Notes under the pieces: model-generated
Databases searched by the model: none
What the model saw: the letters and a program-made list of their open reading frames with translations, nothing else
What the model was told of the DNA's origin: nothing
Origin: Nitriliruptoraceae bacterium
Lineage (GTDB): Bacteria > Actinomycetota > Nitriliruptoria > Nitriliruptorales > Nitriliruptoraceae
Assembly (NCBI GenBank): GCA_003565155.1
Contig: PXDB01000101.1
Coordinates: forward strand, 1-64,000
Reading direction: 5' to 3'
Length of the DNA stretch: 64,000 nucleotides
Part shown: one piece after another, positions 30,765 to 40,509 of the stretch
Layout of the letters: each line of letters starts with the position of its first letter
How positions within the stretch are numbered: the stretch's first letter is position 1
Made by a program: the position numbers and the translations under genes

Positions 30765-31733
30765 ATGCAGGCGATCCGACTGGCACAGCACGGTGGGCCC
30801 GAGGTCCTCGAGGTCACCGACCTGCCGGACCCCGTCCCCGGACCTGGCGAGGTCCTGGTGGCGGTCGCCGCGGCCGGCGTGAACTTCATCGACCTCTACC
30901 AGCGTTCGGGCGCCTACGACATCGACCTGCCCGGTGGCCTCGGCCTCGAGGGCGCCGGCGAGGTCGTCGCGGTCGGACCGGGCGTCACCCACCGCCAGGT
31001 CGGAGAGGTGGTCGCCTGGGCGGGAACGCGGGGGTCGTACGCCACCCAGCTGTGCGTCCCGGCGGATCGCTGCGTGCGCGTCCCCGCGGGGGTCAGCGCC
31101 GAGCAGGCGGCGACCGCGATGCTGCAGGGCATGACCGCACACTTCCTGACCCACTCCACGGCGAGCCTGCGTGAGGGCGAGACCGTCCTGGTCTACGCGG
31201 CTGCCGGCGGGGTCGGCCGCTTGCTGGTGCAGCTCGCCGTGCGCCGCGGTGCGCGGGTGCTGGCTGCCACCTCGACACCGAAGAAGGCGTCACTGGTCCG
31301 GTCGCTCGGTGCGGACGAGGCCCTGCTGTACCGCGACATCGACGTGCCGGCGACGGTGCGTGAGCTCACCGGCGGCGAGGGCGTGGACGTGGTCTACGAC
31401 GCCGTGGGGGCGGCGACCTTCGAGGACTCGCTGCGCAGCCTGCGGCCGCGCGGCCTGCTGGTGGTCTACGGCGCCGCCTCCGGCCCTGTCCCACCGATCG
31501 ACGTGCAGACGCTGAACAGCCACGGGTCGCTCTATCTGACACGGCCCTCCCTGTTCCACCACATCGCCTCCTCGGACGAGTTGGAGTGGCGCGCGTCCAG
31601 CGTGCTGGAGCTGGTGCGGACCGGCGCGCTCGACCTCGCCGTCCACGACCGCTACACCCTGGCCGAGGTCGGTCGCGCCCACGAGGAGCTGGCATCCGGC
31701 AGCACGACCGGCAAACTCCTCGTGCTCCCGTGA
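30765..31733 (+). CDS. Zinc-independent quinone oxidoreductase (MDR family)
   Basis: MQAIRLAQHGGPEVLEV...VLVYAAAGGVGRLLVQLAVRRGARVLA. Confidence 0.93.
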   Translation: MQAIRLAQHGGPEVLEVTDLPDPVPGPGEVLVAVAAAGVNFIDLYQRSGAYDIDLPGGLGLEGAGEVVAVGPGVTHRQVGEVVAWAGTRGSYATQLCVPADRCVRVPAGVSAEQAATAMLQGMTAHFLTHSTASLREGETVLVYAAAGGVGRLLVQLAVRRGARVLAATSTPKKASLVRSLGADEALLYRDIDVPATVRELTGGEGVDVVYDAVGAATFEDSLRSLRPRGLLVVYGAASGPVPPIDVQTLNSHGSLYLTRPSLFHHIASSDELEWRASSVLELVRTGALDLAVHDRYTLAEVGRAHEELASGSTTGKLLVLP

Positions 31734-32236
31734 ACGCCGCTGACCGTCCCGGCGACGCGACGCCGGACACCCCGGCCATCCGCGCAGCCAGGGCCGCCGG
31801 CCTGGAGATCGAGGTGCGACGCATCGAGCGACCGCGCAGCCTCGAGGAGGCGGCAGCGCGCTACGGCGTCCCACCACACCGGTTGTGCAAGACCCTGGTC
31901 GTGCGACGCGCCGCCGGGGCGTACGTCCTGGTCCTGCTGCCCGGCACCGCACAGCTCTCCTGGCCGCTGCTGCGCAGCCACCTCGGTGCCTCCCGCCTGT
32001 CGTTGCCTGACGCGGAGGAGGCCCAGGACGCCACCGGCTACGAGCGCGGCACCATCACGCCCCTGGGTGCGCAGGGCGGATGGCCGGTGCTCGCCGACAC
32101 ACGGATCGCCGGCGCCGGGACGGTGACCATCGGTGCCGGCGCCCACGGGGTGTCGCTGCTCCTCGACGCCGACGCGCTGCTCGACGCCGTCGACGCCGAG
32201 GTGGTGGCGCTGTCGGCACCGTCCGCGCCGTCCTAG
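31730..32236 (+). CDS. YbaK/EbsC-type aminoacyl-tRNA deacylase-like protein
   Basis: GVPPHRLCKTLVVRRAAGAYVLVLLPGTAQLSWPLL...DATGYERGTITPLG; GTGA overlap with upstream stop. Confidence 0.88.
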   Translation: MNAADRPGDATPDTPAIRAARAAGLEIEVRRIERPRSLEEAAARYGVPPHRLCKTLVVRRAAGAYVLVLLPGTAQLSWPLLRSHLGASRLSLPDAEEAQDATGYERGTITPLGAQGGWPVLADTRIAGAGTVTIGAGAHGVSLLLDADALLDAVDAEVVALSAPSAPS

Positions 32237-32754
32237 CGCCGCCGAGGACCTCCGGCGCGCAGGACGCCATCAGCGGAGCGATCCGCCGCCGGGTCGGGGA
32301 CGCGCCGCACGGCCACCACGGTGGTGCGCGACGGCCCCTCGGGCCACCCGAGGGTGATCATCACGTGGTGGTCCCGGTGGGCAGGTCCCCGGAAGCGGAA
32401 GCCGCACCTCCCCAGCTCCTCGACCACGCCCGTGGGACTCGCGACCTGCACCGGCGTCCCACGGCGTGCCGGTTCGACGACCATGTCCAGGGCGAGCGCC
32501 ACCGATGCGCCGGTCCCCTCCGACGACGTCGCCTGCGGTGCCGCCTCGGGGTACGCCTCGTACTGCACGACCGTCGGCGAGAAGACCGGCTCGAGGACCG
32601 CACCTTCGACCTCGAGGGTCACCAGATCCAAGGGACCGAGAGGTTGCGCCCAGGCCTCGTCGACGTTGATCAGTTGGGACGCCAGCGGGGGCGGTCCAGC
32701 GTCCTTGCCGTACCCGTCGCCACCCACCCAGCGCCCTCCGCTTCGTGGCGTCAC
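32233..32754 (-). CDS. Hypothetical protein with a cadherin-like beta-sandwich-type repeat
   Basis: GPLDLVTLEVEGAVLEPVFSPTVVQYEAYPEA resembles Cadherin_4-type repeats; start uncertain. Confidence 0.45.
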   Translation of the reverse strand: MTPRSGGRWVGGDGYGKDAGPPPLASQLINVDEAWAQPLGPLDLVTLEVEGAVLEPVFSPTVVQYEAYPEAAPQATSSEGTGASVALALDMVVEPARRGTPVQVASPTGVVEELGRCGFRFRGPAHRDHHVMITLGWPEGPSRTTVVAVRRVPDPAADRSADGVLRAGGPRRR

Positions 32755-33052
32755 CTGCTGCGCAGCCCGCCGTCGGCCGGCCCCGATCGCCCTGCCCGCG
32801 CGTGTGCTGCCGGACGGTCCCCGCGTGTGGCACCCGCGCACGGGGCTGGCGCCCCGGTGTGTCCTTCCGGGCGGACCGTAGGACACGCACGCAGGACGTC
32901 GGGGTCCGCCCACACCTACCGCGGCACGCGGTCAGCGCTCAGCCGTGCCCCCTGAGCGCTCGTGCACCGCCGCGGGCGTCGGCCCCGTTCGTCCCCTACC
33001 GTCCGGGCAGGGCCTTCGGGGTCCACTGCCGTAGCGATCGAGGAGGTCGAGG

Positions 33053-34009
33053 TTGCGCGCCATCAGGATCACCGAGTTCGGAGGCCCCGAGGTGCTCCGG
33101 CTGGTCGATGACGAACCGGAGCCCGCCCCGCCACCGGGCATGACGCTGATGGAGGTGGACGCCGCCGGCATCAACTTCGCCGACACCCACCAGGCCGAGG
33201 ACACCTACCTCGCGCCCGCGAGCCTGCCGATGGTCCCCGGGGCGGAAGCCGTGGGCCGGCTGCCGGACGGTCGCCGTGTCGTCGCCCTGCTCGCGGGTGG
33301 TGGCTACGCGGAGCGGGCGGTGGTCGCACCCCAGGCGGCCTTCGACGTTCCCGACGACGTCAGCGACGGGGCCGCCCTCGCGCTGGTCCTGCAGGGCACC
33401 ACCGCGTGGCACCTGCTGCACACCAGCGCCCGGATCGCACCCGGCGAGTCCGTGGTGGTGCTGGCAGCCGCGGGTGGCGTCGGCAGCCTCGCGGTGCAGT
33501 TGGCACGCCAGATGGGCGCGGGTCGGGTCATCGCGGCCGCCTCCACCGAGGAGAAACGGCAGCTGGCCACCGACCTGGGCGCGGACGTCACGATCGATTC
33601 GCGCACCGAGGACCTCAAGGGTGCCCTCGAGGAGGCCAACAGCGGCAAGGTGGACGTCGTGCTGGAGATGGCGGGGGGCCGCACCACCGACCAGAGCATC
33701 GCGGCGCTGGCGCCCTTCGGCCGGTGCGTGGTCTACGGGATGGCCTCCCGCGAGGTGCCCAGCCCGATCGATCCCCGGACCTTGATCGGCCGCAGCCGTG
33801 GGGTGATCGGCTTCTGGCTGGCCCATGCGATGCGCGACCCCGCACGCCACCTCGCCGAGCCGATGCGACAGCTCATGGAGCGCACCGTGGCCGGGGAGCT
33901 CACCCCCGTGGTGGGCGGGACCTACCCCCTCTCGGAGGCCGCCGCCGCGCACCGTGACCTCCGCGAGCGCCGCACCGTGGGCAAGCTGGTGCTCGACCCC
34001 ACGGCATGA
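33053..34009 (+). CDS. Quinone oxidoreductase family (MDR), paralogue of 30765..31733
   Basis: MRAIRITEFGGPEVLRLVDDEPEP...VVVLAAAGGVGSLAVQLARQMGAGRVIAAASTEEK. Confidence 0.93.
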   Translation: MRAIRITEFGGPEVLRLVDDEPEPAPPPGMTLMEVDAAGINFADTHQAEDTYLAPASLPMVPGAEAVGRLPDGRRVVALLAGGGYAERAVVAPQAAFDVPDDVSDGAALALVLQGTTAWHLLHTSARIAPGESVVVLAAAGGVGSLAVQLARQMGAGRVIAAASTEEKRQLATDLGADVTIDSRTEDLKGALEEANSGKVDVVLEMAGGRTTDQSIAALAPFGRCVVYGMASREVPSPIDPRTLIGRSRGVIGFWLAHAMRDPARHLAEPMRQLMERTVAGELTPVVGGTYPLSEAAAAHRDLRERRTVGKLVLDPTA

Positions 34010-34094
34010 ACGACCGGGGGACCGCGCACCCCACGGCACTGCACGACACCACGACGCGGGCGGGACGGGGGCGTGACGGCCGGCACGGCTCCGG

Positions 34095-34142
34095 TCAGCG
34101 CAGCGCGACGAGGTCGTCTCAGCTCAGCACGACGAGGTCGTC
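34095..34142 (-). repeat. Tandem 24-bp duplication of the proB C-terminal codons plus stop
   Basis: TCAGCGCAGCGCGACGAGGTCGTC and TCAGCTCAGCACGACGAGGTCGTC, 22/24 identical. Confidence 0.85.
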
Positions 34143-35237
34143 GCGGTGGATCACCTCTCGGGCGTACCCGGCGCCGAGCTCGGCGGCGGCCTGCCGGGTG
34201 CTGCGGCCCGCGAGGCGCACCACGTCGGCCACCTCGTAGTTGCTCAGGCCCCGGGCGACCACCGTGCCCTGCGGGTCCACCACCTCGACGGCGTCGCCGA
34301 CCCCGAACCGACCGTCCGCCCGCACCACGCCCACGGCGAGCAGGGACACGCCCCGGGAACGCAACGCCTCCGCCGCCCCCGCGTCGACATGGATGCGGCC
34401 GTGGACCCGCAGCGCGTAGCCGATCCACAACCGCCGGGCCTCGACCCGGTGCGGGGCGGCGACGAACCAGGTCCCGACCTCCTGGCCACCGAGCACCTCG
34501 GCGAGCACCCCGGGACGGCGGGCGTCGGCGACGACCGCGTGGGCGGCGGACGCGGCGGCCACCCGGGCGGAGCCGACCTTGGTGCGCATGCCGCCCGAGC
34601 CGACGTAGGAGCCCACCCCGCCGATGCGCGCGAGGTCGAGCTCGCCGACATCGTCCACGCGGCGGATCAGCTGCGCACCGGCGTCACGGGGATCGCGGTC
34701 GTACAAGCCCGCGACATCGGAGAGCAGCACCAGCAGGTCGGCATCCAGCATCGAGGTGACCAGGGCCGCGAGGTGGTCGTTGTCGCCGTAGGCCAACTCG
34801 TCGGTGGCCACGGCATCGTTCTCGTTGACGATCGGCAGGACCCCGATCTCCAGCAGCCGGTGCAGCGCGGTGCGGGCGTTGAGGTAACGGCCCCGGTGGA
34901 TGAAGTCGTCCTGGCTGAGCAGGATCTGCGCAGCCGCTGCACCGTGGCCGGCGAGCACGCGCTGGTAGGCCTGGATCAGCTCCCCCTGGCCGACGGCCGC
35001 GGCCGCCTGCAGGGTGGGCAGGTCGAGGGGGCGGCGCTGGAGCCCGAGCAGGCCCATGCCGGCGGCGACGGCGCCGGAGGACACCAGGACCACCCGGGTA
35101 CCCCCCTGGCGCGCCGCCACGACCTGCTCGGTGAGCGCAGTGACCTGCGTCTGGTCCAGCCGGCCGTCCGGTCCGCGCAGGCTGGAGGAACCCACCTTCA
35201 CCACGGCCAGGGAGGGCAGCGGGAACCGCCCGCTCAC
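34119..35237 (-). CDS. proB: Glutamate 5-kinase with PUA domain
   Basis: VVKVGSSSLRGPDGRLD...VLVSSGAVAAGMG...NENDAVATDELAYGDNDHLAALV; C-terminal PUA. Confidence 0.97.
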   Translation of the reverse strand: MSGRFPLPSLAVVKVGSSSLRGPDGRLDQTQVTALTEQVVAARQGGTRVVLVSSGAVAAGMGLLGLQRRPLDLPTLQAAAAVGQGELIQAYQRVLAGHGAAAAQILLSQDDFIHRGRYLNARTALHRLLEIGVLPIVNENDAVATDELAYGDNDHLAALVTSMLDADLLVLLSDVAGLYDRDPRDAGAQLIRRVDDVGELDLARIGGVGSYVGSGGMRTKVGSARVAAASAAHAVVADARRPGVLAEVLGGQEVGTWFVAAPHRVEARRLWIGYALRVHGRIHVDAGAAEALRSRGVSLLAVGVVRADGRFGVGDAVEVVDPQGTVVARGLSNYEVADVVRLAGRSTRQAAAELGAGYAREVIHRDDLVVLS

Positions 35238-36679
35238 GGCGCCGGCTCCCCGTCCTGCACGGCCGCCCCGCCGTCCCCTGCCGGCGCGTCACCCTGCACC
35301 TCGACGTCCGCCTCACCGGCCAGCACGGCCGCACGCTCGTCGGCGGGGAGGTCGTCGAGCTCCGGATCGAAGGTGAACACCGCGTCGGCGATGACCACGT
35401 CGTCGCCGCTGCGGGCACCGGCGGCGATCAACGCCTTCTCCACCCCGGCCCGACGCATCCGGCCCTGGAGGTAGCGCACGGCACCCCGGTCCTCCAGCGG
35501 CAGCATCTGCACCCACCGCTCCACCCGACGACCGACCACGTGGTAGGCGCCGTCCCCGCCGCGCTGTACCGTGAAGTCCGGGCCTGCGGGGGCCAGCTCC
35601 AGCACGACCTCCTCCTCGTCGTGCGCCTCGGTGCGCAGCCCGACGCGGGCCCGTTCCTCGGCCACGAGCGCACCGAGCGTGAACCGCAGGGTGTCGAGGC
35701 CTGCACCCGTCGCCGCGGAGATCTCCAGCACCTGGTCACCGGCGGCGGCCAGCCGGTCAGCCACCAGCTCGGCCATCGCCTGCCCGTCGGGCAGATCCAG
35801 CTTGTTCAGCACCACCAGCTGCGGCCGTTCCAGCAGCGAGGGGTCGTGGCGTTCCAACTCCCGACGCAGGGCCGCGAGGTCGGCCTCCGGGTCCCGGTCG
35901 GGGTCCATCGGTGCAGCGTCGAGGACGTGCAGCAGGACCAGGCAGCGCTCGATGTGGCGCAGGAACCGGGTGCCGAGCCCCCGGCCCTCGGCGGCACCCT
36001 CGATCAGGCCGGGCACGTCGGCCAGGACCACGTCGATGGGGGTGCCCTCGGGCGTGTCCCCGGCGCGCATGACGCCGAGGTGCGGCGTGAGGGTGGTGAA
36101 GGGCCAGGCCTCGATCCGCGGCCGGGCCGCGGACAGGCGCGCCACCAGGGAGGACTTCCCCACGGAGGGGTAGCCCACCAGACCGACGTCAGCGAGGAGC
36201 TTGAGCTCGAGGCGCAGGGACGTCTCGTCGACCCGTTCCCCCCGCTCACGGAAGCGCGGGAGCCGACGGTGCCGGTTGGCGAAGGCGGCGTTGCCCCGGC
36301 CACCCCGACCACCGGAGGACACCACGGCCCGCTGGCCGTGCGCCACCAGATCAGCGAGGACGGTGTCGGCGTCCCGGGCGCGGACCACCGTGCCGACGGG
36401 CACGGCGATGACCTCGTCACGGCCCCGCTCACCGGTGCGCTGCATGCCCGAGCCGTGCCCTCCGTCGCCGCCGCGGCGGTGCGGGGCACGGCGCAGGTCC
36501 AGCAGCGAGGTCACGTTGCGGTCAGCGACCAGCACCACGTCGCCGCCCGGCCCGCCATCACCGCCGTCCGGCCCTCCCCGGGGGACGTGGGCCTCACGCC
36601 GGAAGGAGACCGACCCGTCCCCACCGTCACCGCCGCGCACGTGGATCGTGCACTCGTCGATGAAGCTGGCGGCCTCCAC
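35234..36679 (-). CDS. obg: GTPase Obg/CgtA
   Basis: FIDECTIHVRGGDGGDGSVSFRREAHVPRGGPDGGDGG; GYPSVGKSSL; DVPGLIEGA; OCT domain; GTG start. Confidence 0.97.
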   Translation of the reverse strand: MEAASFIDECTIHVRGGDGGDGSVSFRREAHVPRGGPDGGDGGPGGDVVLVADRNVTSLLDLRRAPHRRGGDGGHGSGMQRTGERGRDEVIAVPVGTVVRARDADTVLADLVAHGQRAVVSSGGRGGRGNAAFANRHRRLPRFRERGERVDETSLRLELKLLADVGLVGYPSVGKSSLVARLSAARPRIEAWPFTTLTPHLGVMRAGDTPEGTPIDVVLADVPGLIEGAAEGRGLGTRFLRHIERCLVLLHVLDAAPMDPDRDPEADLAALRRELERHDPSLLERPQLVVLNKLDLPDGQAMAELVADRLAAAGDQVLEISAATGAGLDTLRFTLGALVAEERARVGLRTEAHDEEEVVLELAPAGPDFTVQRGGDGAYHVVGRRVERWVQMLPLEDRGAVRYLQGRMRRAGVEKALIAAGARSGDDVVIADAVFTFDPELDDLPADERAAVLAGEADVEVQGDAPAGDGGAAVQDGEPAP

Positions 36680-36737
36680 GTTGCCTCCGGGTGGGCTGAG
36701 AAGGTGGGGGACGTGCAACGGGACCACGGTGGCGACG

Positions 36738-36779
36738 GCATGCACGAGGGCGGCCGCAGCGGGCCGCCCTCATGCATGC
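36738..36779 (-). terminator. Strong hairpin downstream of rpmA
   Basis: GCATGCA-c-GAGGGCGGCC / GGCCGCCCTC-a-TGCATGC, 17 bp with one mismatch and 6-nt loop, 16 nt after the rpmA stop. Confidence 0.75.
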
Positions 36780-36794
36780 TGTCGTGCGGCCGGT

Positions 36795-37052
36795 TCAGAC
36801 CTCGGCCGGGTCCACGTGGGCCGTGGTACGCGCACGGGTCTTGTGGAAGCGCACCGAGCCGTCCACGAGGGCGAACAGGGTGTCGTCGCCGCCGCGGCCG
36901 ACGTTGACGCCCGGGTGGACCTTGGTGCCCCGCTGGCGAACGATGATGCTGCCGGCGGTGACGCGCTCACCGCCGAAGCGCTTCACGCCGAGTCGCTTGG
37001 CGTTGGAGTCGCGGCCGTTGTTGGAGGAGCCGCCGCCCTTCTTGGTCGACAT
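36795..37052 (-). CDS. rpmA: 50S ribosomal protein L27
   Basis: [48 protein letters not shown]. Confidence 0.98.
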   Translation of the reverse strand: MSTKKGGGSSNNGRDSNAKRLGVKRFGGERVTAGSIIVRQRGTKVHPGVNVGRGGDDTLFALVDGSVRFHKTRARTTAHVDPAEV

Positions 37053-37053
37053 G

Positions 37054-37356
37054 TCAGATCCCCTCGATCCGGATGGTGGTGTGCTGTTGACGGTGACCGC
37101 GACGCTTGCGCTGCCGGGACTTGTTCTTGTAGGTGAAGACCCGGATGCGGTCGCCACGGTCATGACCGGTGATGGTCGCGTCCACGCTGCGGCCGGCGAG
37201 GTCCTTCCCGGCGGTGACGGCGCCGGTGTCGTCGACCACCATCACCGGGGTGAGGGTGACGGTGTCGCCGACCGCACCGGCGAGCTTCTCCACGGTGAGT
37301 TGCTGGCCGGGCTCGACCCGGTACTGCTTCCCACCCGTTGCGATGACCGCGTACAC
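37054..37356 (-). CDS. rplU: 50S ribosomal protein L21
   Basis: [25 protein letters not shown]...[26 protein letters not shown]. Confidence 0.97.
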   Translation of the reverse strand: MYAVIATGGKQYRVEPGQQLTVEKLAGAVGDTVTLTPVMVVDDTGAVTAGKDLAGRSVDATITGHDRGDRIRVFTYKNKSRQRKRRGHRQQHTTIRIEGI

Positions 37357-37699
37357 GGCAACTCCTGTCGTCCTGTGGCGCGCCGCTTCGGGACCGTCCC
37401 CCGCGTGGCTCGCGGTACGTGGTGGTGCGGAGCGTGGCGGCATCCCGGTGACCGCGTGGCTGCGGGGGGCGCCGGTACCAGCTCCGGTCCGCGACGCTCC
37501 ACCGGGAACGTGACGGAAGGGGGCGGGACAGGTCGGTGCGACGTCGTGCTGATCGAGCGATGTCGGCGCAGCACGAACGCCCACACCGATGACGCTGGGA
37601 CGGAACGGTACCGGCACGCGCGGTGACCGGTCAACCGGGGCCGGCTTCCCGTCACGGCCGGGGCCTGGCACCCTCGCGCCACGCCGTCGGAGGGTCGAG

Positions 37700-38611
37700 G
37701 TGTCCGCACCGAACTGCAGTGGTCAGGCCCGCGCGCTCGCGGAGCCGATGCCGGGTACCGCGAGCCCTGCCCGCGGCTACCTCCTCATCGAGCAGCCGGG
37801 GAGCTGGGGCCGCAAGGCGGTCACCGAGTCCGACCTCGACCCCTCGCTCGGTGGCCGCCTCGAGGAGCGGGCCGCCGGGGCGGGCGTGAAGGTGCTGCTC
37901 ACCCGCAGGCCGGGATCCCACCCCCGACAGCGGCAGGTGCGCCACCGCATCGCTCTGGTCCACACCGGCCCGCGTCCCTGGATGGAGACGTGCGAGCTGG
38001 GATCGGACGCCCTGGCCGAGGTGGATCCGACGGTGTGCGCGGCGCCGGACCCCCCGGGGCGCGGCCACCGCGACGACCGACCACGCTGGTTGGTGTGCAC
38101 CCACGCCAGACGTGATCGTTGCTGCGCGACCCTGGGGCGCCCCATCGCGGACACCCTGGCCGCGCTGCACCCCGAGGCCACCTGGGAGGTCAGCCACCTC
38201 GGCGGTCACCGCTTCGCCGGCACCATGCTGGTGCTTCCCCACGGCCTGGTCTACGGCCGGCTCGACGTCGCCGGCGCCACCGAGGTGGTCAACCGCCACC
38301 TCGCCGGCCGTATCGACCTGTCGCGTCTCCGGGGCCACGCCCACCGCAGCCGTCTCGCCCAGCTCGCCGAGGTCGCGGCCCGACGCCACCTCGGCGTGGA
38401 CGCGATCGGCGCCGTCACGGTCACCGACGAGCCGGCCCAGGGCCCGCAGGTGGACGGCCAGCCCGTGCAGCTCGCGCTCATGGTGGCCGGCCGGCAGGTC
38501 CAGGTCACCATCGCCGCGCACCGCGACGAACGGGCGCGGCAGCTGTCCTGTGACGGGGAGCTGGAGTCCCCGGTACAGCTGGCGGTCACGGGCGTCGAGG
38601 TGGTCGGCTGA
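37700..38611 (+). CDS. Sucrase/ferredoxin-like family protein
   Basis: GYLLIEQPGSWGRKAVTESDL; VCTHARRDRCCATLGRPIADTLAALHPEATWEVSHLGGHRFAGTMLVLPHGLVYGRL. Confidence 0.85.
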   Translation: MSAPNCSGQARALAEPMPGTASPARGYLLIEQPGSWGRKAVTESDLDPSLGGRLEERAAGAGVKVLLTRRPGSHPRQRQVRHRIALVHTGPRPWMETCELGSDALAEVDPTVCAAPDPPGRGHRDDRPRWLVCTHARRDRCCATLGRPIADTLAALHPEATWEVSHLGGHRFAGTMLVLPHGLVYGRLDVAGATEVVNRHLAGRIDLSRLRGHAHRSRLAQLAEVAARRHLGVDAIGAVTVTDEPAQGPQVDGQPVQLALMVAGRQVQVTIAAHRDERARQLSCDGELESPVQLAVTGVEVVG

Positions 38612-38637
38612 CGCGCCCGCGGCACGGGGGACAGGTG

Positions 38638-40401
38638 TCAGCCGCGCAGCGCGTGCCAGGCCATCGTCGCCAGGGTGCGGGGCTGCAACCCGAGGGTCAG
38701 ATCGGCCAGCCGAGGGGAGAGCCGGTCCATCCGGGAGTGGGTGTGCAACCAGGGTGGGGTCAGCGGCGGACGCCACGGCCCCCGGATCACGGTCTTCTCC
38801 ACGTCCTCGAGCAGGAAGGTGTTGTGGGCGGTGCCGCTGCCGGACTGGATGTCGGTGAGCTCGTTGCCGGCGTAGGCACCCCAGGGGGTGGACACGAACA
38901 GGAAGTTGATCCCGGCCCACAGGTTCACGCCCACGGACCCGTAGTGCAGCTGCTCGACGGCCCGCTCCACCGCTGCCGCGACCTCCGGGTCCGCCAGCGA
39001 GCGGGGGTGCACCAGCAGCGTGGCGGAGAGGTTCCCCCACAGCTGGTCGTTGCACAGCCGCACCGCCTCCTCGATGAACGCCGGCACGGAGCGGGGGGTG
39101 TCGAGCGCGGTCTCGCTGATCACCCCGCAGAAGGACTCGGTGGTGAACACCACGTCGTCGGTGGCGTCGGGATCGACGTCAGGGATCAGGGTGAAGGGCA
39201 GGCCGCCCTCCACCGCGGCGCCGAGCTGTTCCGCCTGGCGGTGGGCGGAGACGAACAGCTCGTAGCGGTCCTCGGCACCCGGGTAGTAGAAGCGTCGGGG
39301 GGTGGCCCGGCGGAGCGAGTCGCGGACCGCGTCGAGCAGATCCGGGCGCTTCGCCCAGGACCGGTGCTGGATGATGACGTCGCCGGCGACGCAGTTGAAG
39401 CCGGCGTTGTTGACCAGCATCGACGCGATGTGGTCGCCCTGGAAGGCGAGGTCTCTGTCGGTCCACGGCCCGGGCACCACGATGACCGGGCTCACGTCCC
39501 CGAGTTCGGAGGTGATGGGCACCTCGATACGCGGTCGGCCCTCTGCGCGGCGCTGGATGGCCTCCTCACCGGTCCCGAACACGATCGCGTCGTGGGTGCG
39601 GTCGGAGCCGGTGATGTGGATCCCGGCGATATCGGGGTGCTCGGTGAGCATCCGACCGACCGCAGCGCCACCGTGGATGATGCGCACCAGGTCCGCCTCG
39701 ATGAGCGGCGCGAAGGCGGCCGCGATGTGGGGACCGAGGTGGGCGTTGACCGGGTTCATCTTCAGCGCCACGACCCGGTCGAGGGCGAAGAGCTGGTAGA
39801 GCGCGTCCATCGGGCCGATGGAGGACACGTTGCCGGCACCGAGCACCACGGCGACACCCGGCTCGCGGACGTGATCGATGCGGTAGCTGCGGCCCATCCG
39901 CTCGCGGGCCTGGTCGAGGGTGACCCCGGGGGTCAGCCACGCCTCGGCGGTCAGCCCACTGTGCACCACCCGGTCGAGGCGGTCACCCGGTACCACGTCC
40001 ACCACCACCCGGGCGCCCTCGGTCCGCATGGCCGGTGGCTGGGGTCGACCGGTGGCGGCGATGTCGGTCAGGGTGGCGTGCAGCAACTGCAGGTTGCGGA
40101 GCACGAAGTAGGGGCCGGTGCCCCAGTCCTCACCGCTGAGCTCGCTGTCCGGGTCGATGCCCTTCGCCTCTGCGGCGCTGCGGGCCCACCCGGCGCCCGC
40201 GGCGTGGGTGGTGCGCTGGAGCTGCTCGAGGAGGGCGAGCCGCTCGGTGATGGTGGTGGCACACCACCCGGGCGCGCTCGCGGTCAGCGTCGCGACCGCC
40301 TGGTCCACCTCGGCGGTGGTGGCATCCCGTTGCGGTGTCCCGACGGTCGCCGCTGTCGGCGATCCGGCGCCCCCTGGCTCGAGCGGCGTGGTTGCGGTCA
40401 C
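38638..40401 (-). CDS. Divergent aldehyde dehydrogenase family protein
   Basis: VLGAGNVSSIGPMDALYQLF; ELGDVSPVIVVPGPW; NNAGFNCVAGDVII. Confidence 0.82.
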   Translation of the reverse strand: MTATTPLEPGGAGSPTAATVGTPQRDATTAEVDQAVATLTASAPGWCATTITERLALLEQLQRTTHAAGAGWARSAAEAKGIDPDSELSGEDWGTGPYFVLRNLQLLHATLTDIAATGRPQPPAMRTEGARVVVDVVPGDRLDRVVHSGLTAEAWLTPGVTLDQARERMGRSYRIDHVREPGVAVVLGAGNVSSIGPMDALYQLFALDRVVALKMNPVNAHLGPHIAAAFAPLIEADLVRIIHGGAAVGRMLTEHPDIAGIHITGSDRTHDAIVFGTGEEAIQRRAEGRPRIEVPITSELGDVSPVIVVPGPWTDRDLAFQGDHIASMLVNNAGFNCVAGDVIIQHRSWAKRPDLLDAVRDSLRRATPRRFYYPGAEDRYELFVSAHRQAEQLGAAVEGGLPFTLIPDVDPDATDDVVFTTESFCGVISETALDTPRSVPAFIEEAVRLCNDQLWGNLSATLLVHPRSLADPEVAAAVERAVEQLHYGSVGVNLWAGINFLFVSTPWGAYAGNELTDIQSGSGTAHNTFLLEDVEKTVIRGPWRPPLTPPWLHTHSRMDRLSPRLADLTLGLQPRTLATMAWHALRG

Positions 40402-40509
40402 CGGCCACCTCCCCTGTCCGGGGGCATCGTACGTCGCGTCCGCGCTGCGGCGGTAGCCGGGGACGCAGCCGGACACCGCACCGTCGTGGTCGGGGCGGCC
40501 TGCCGCCGC

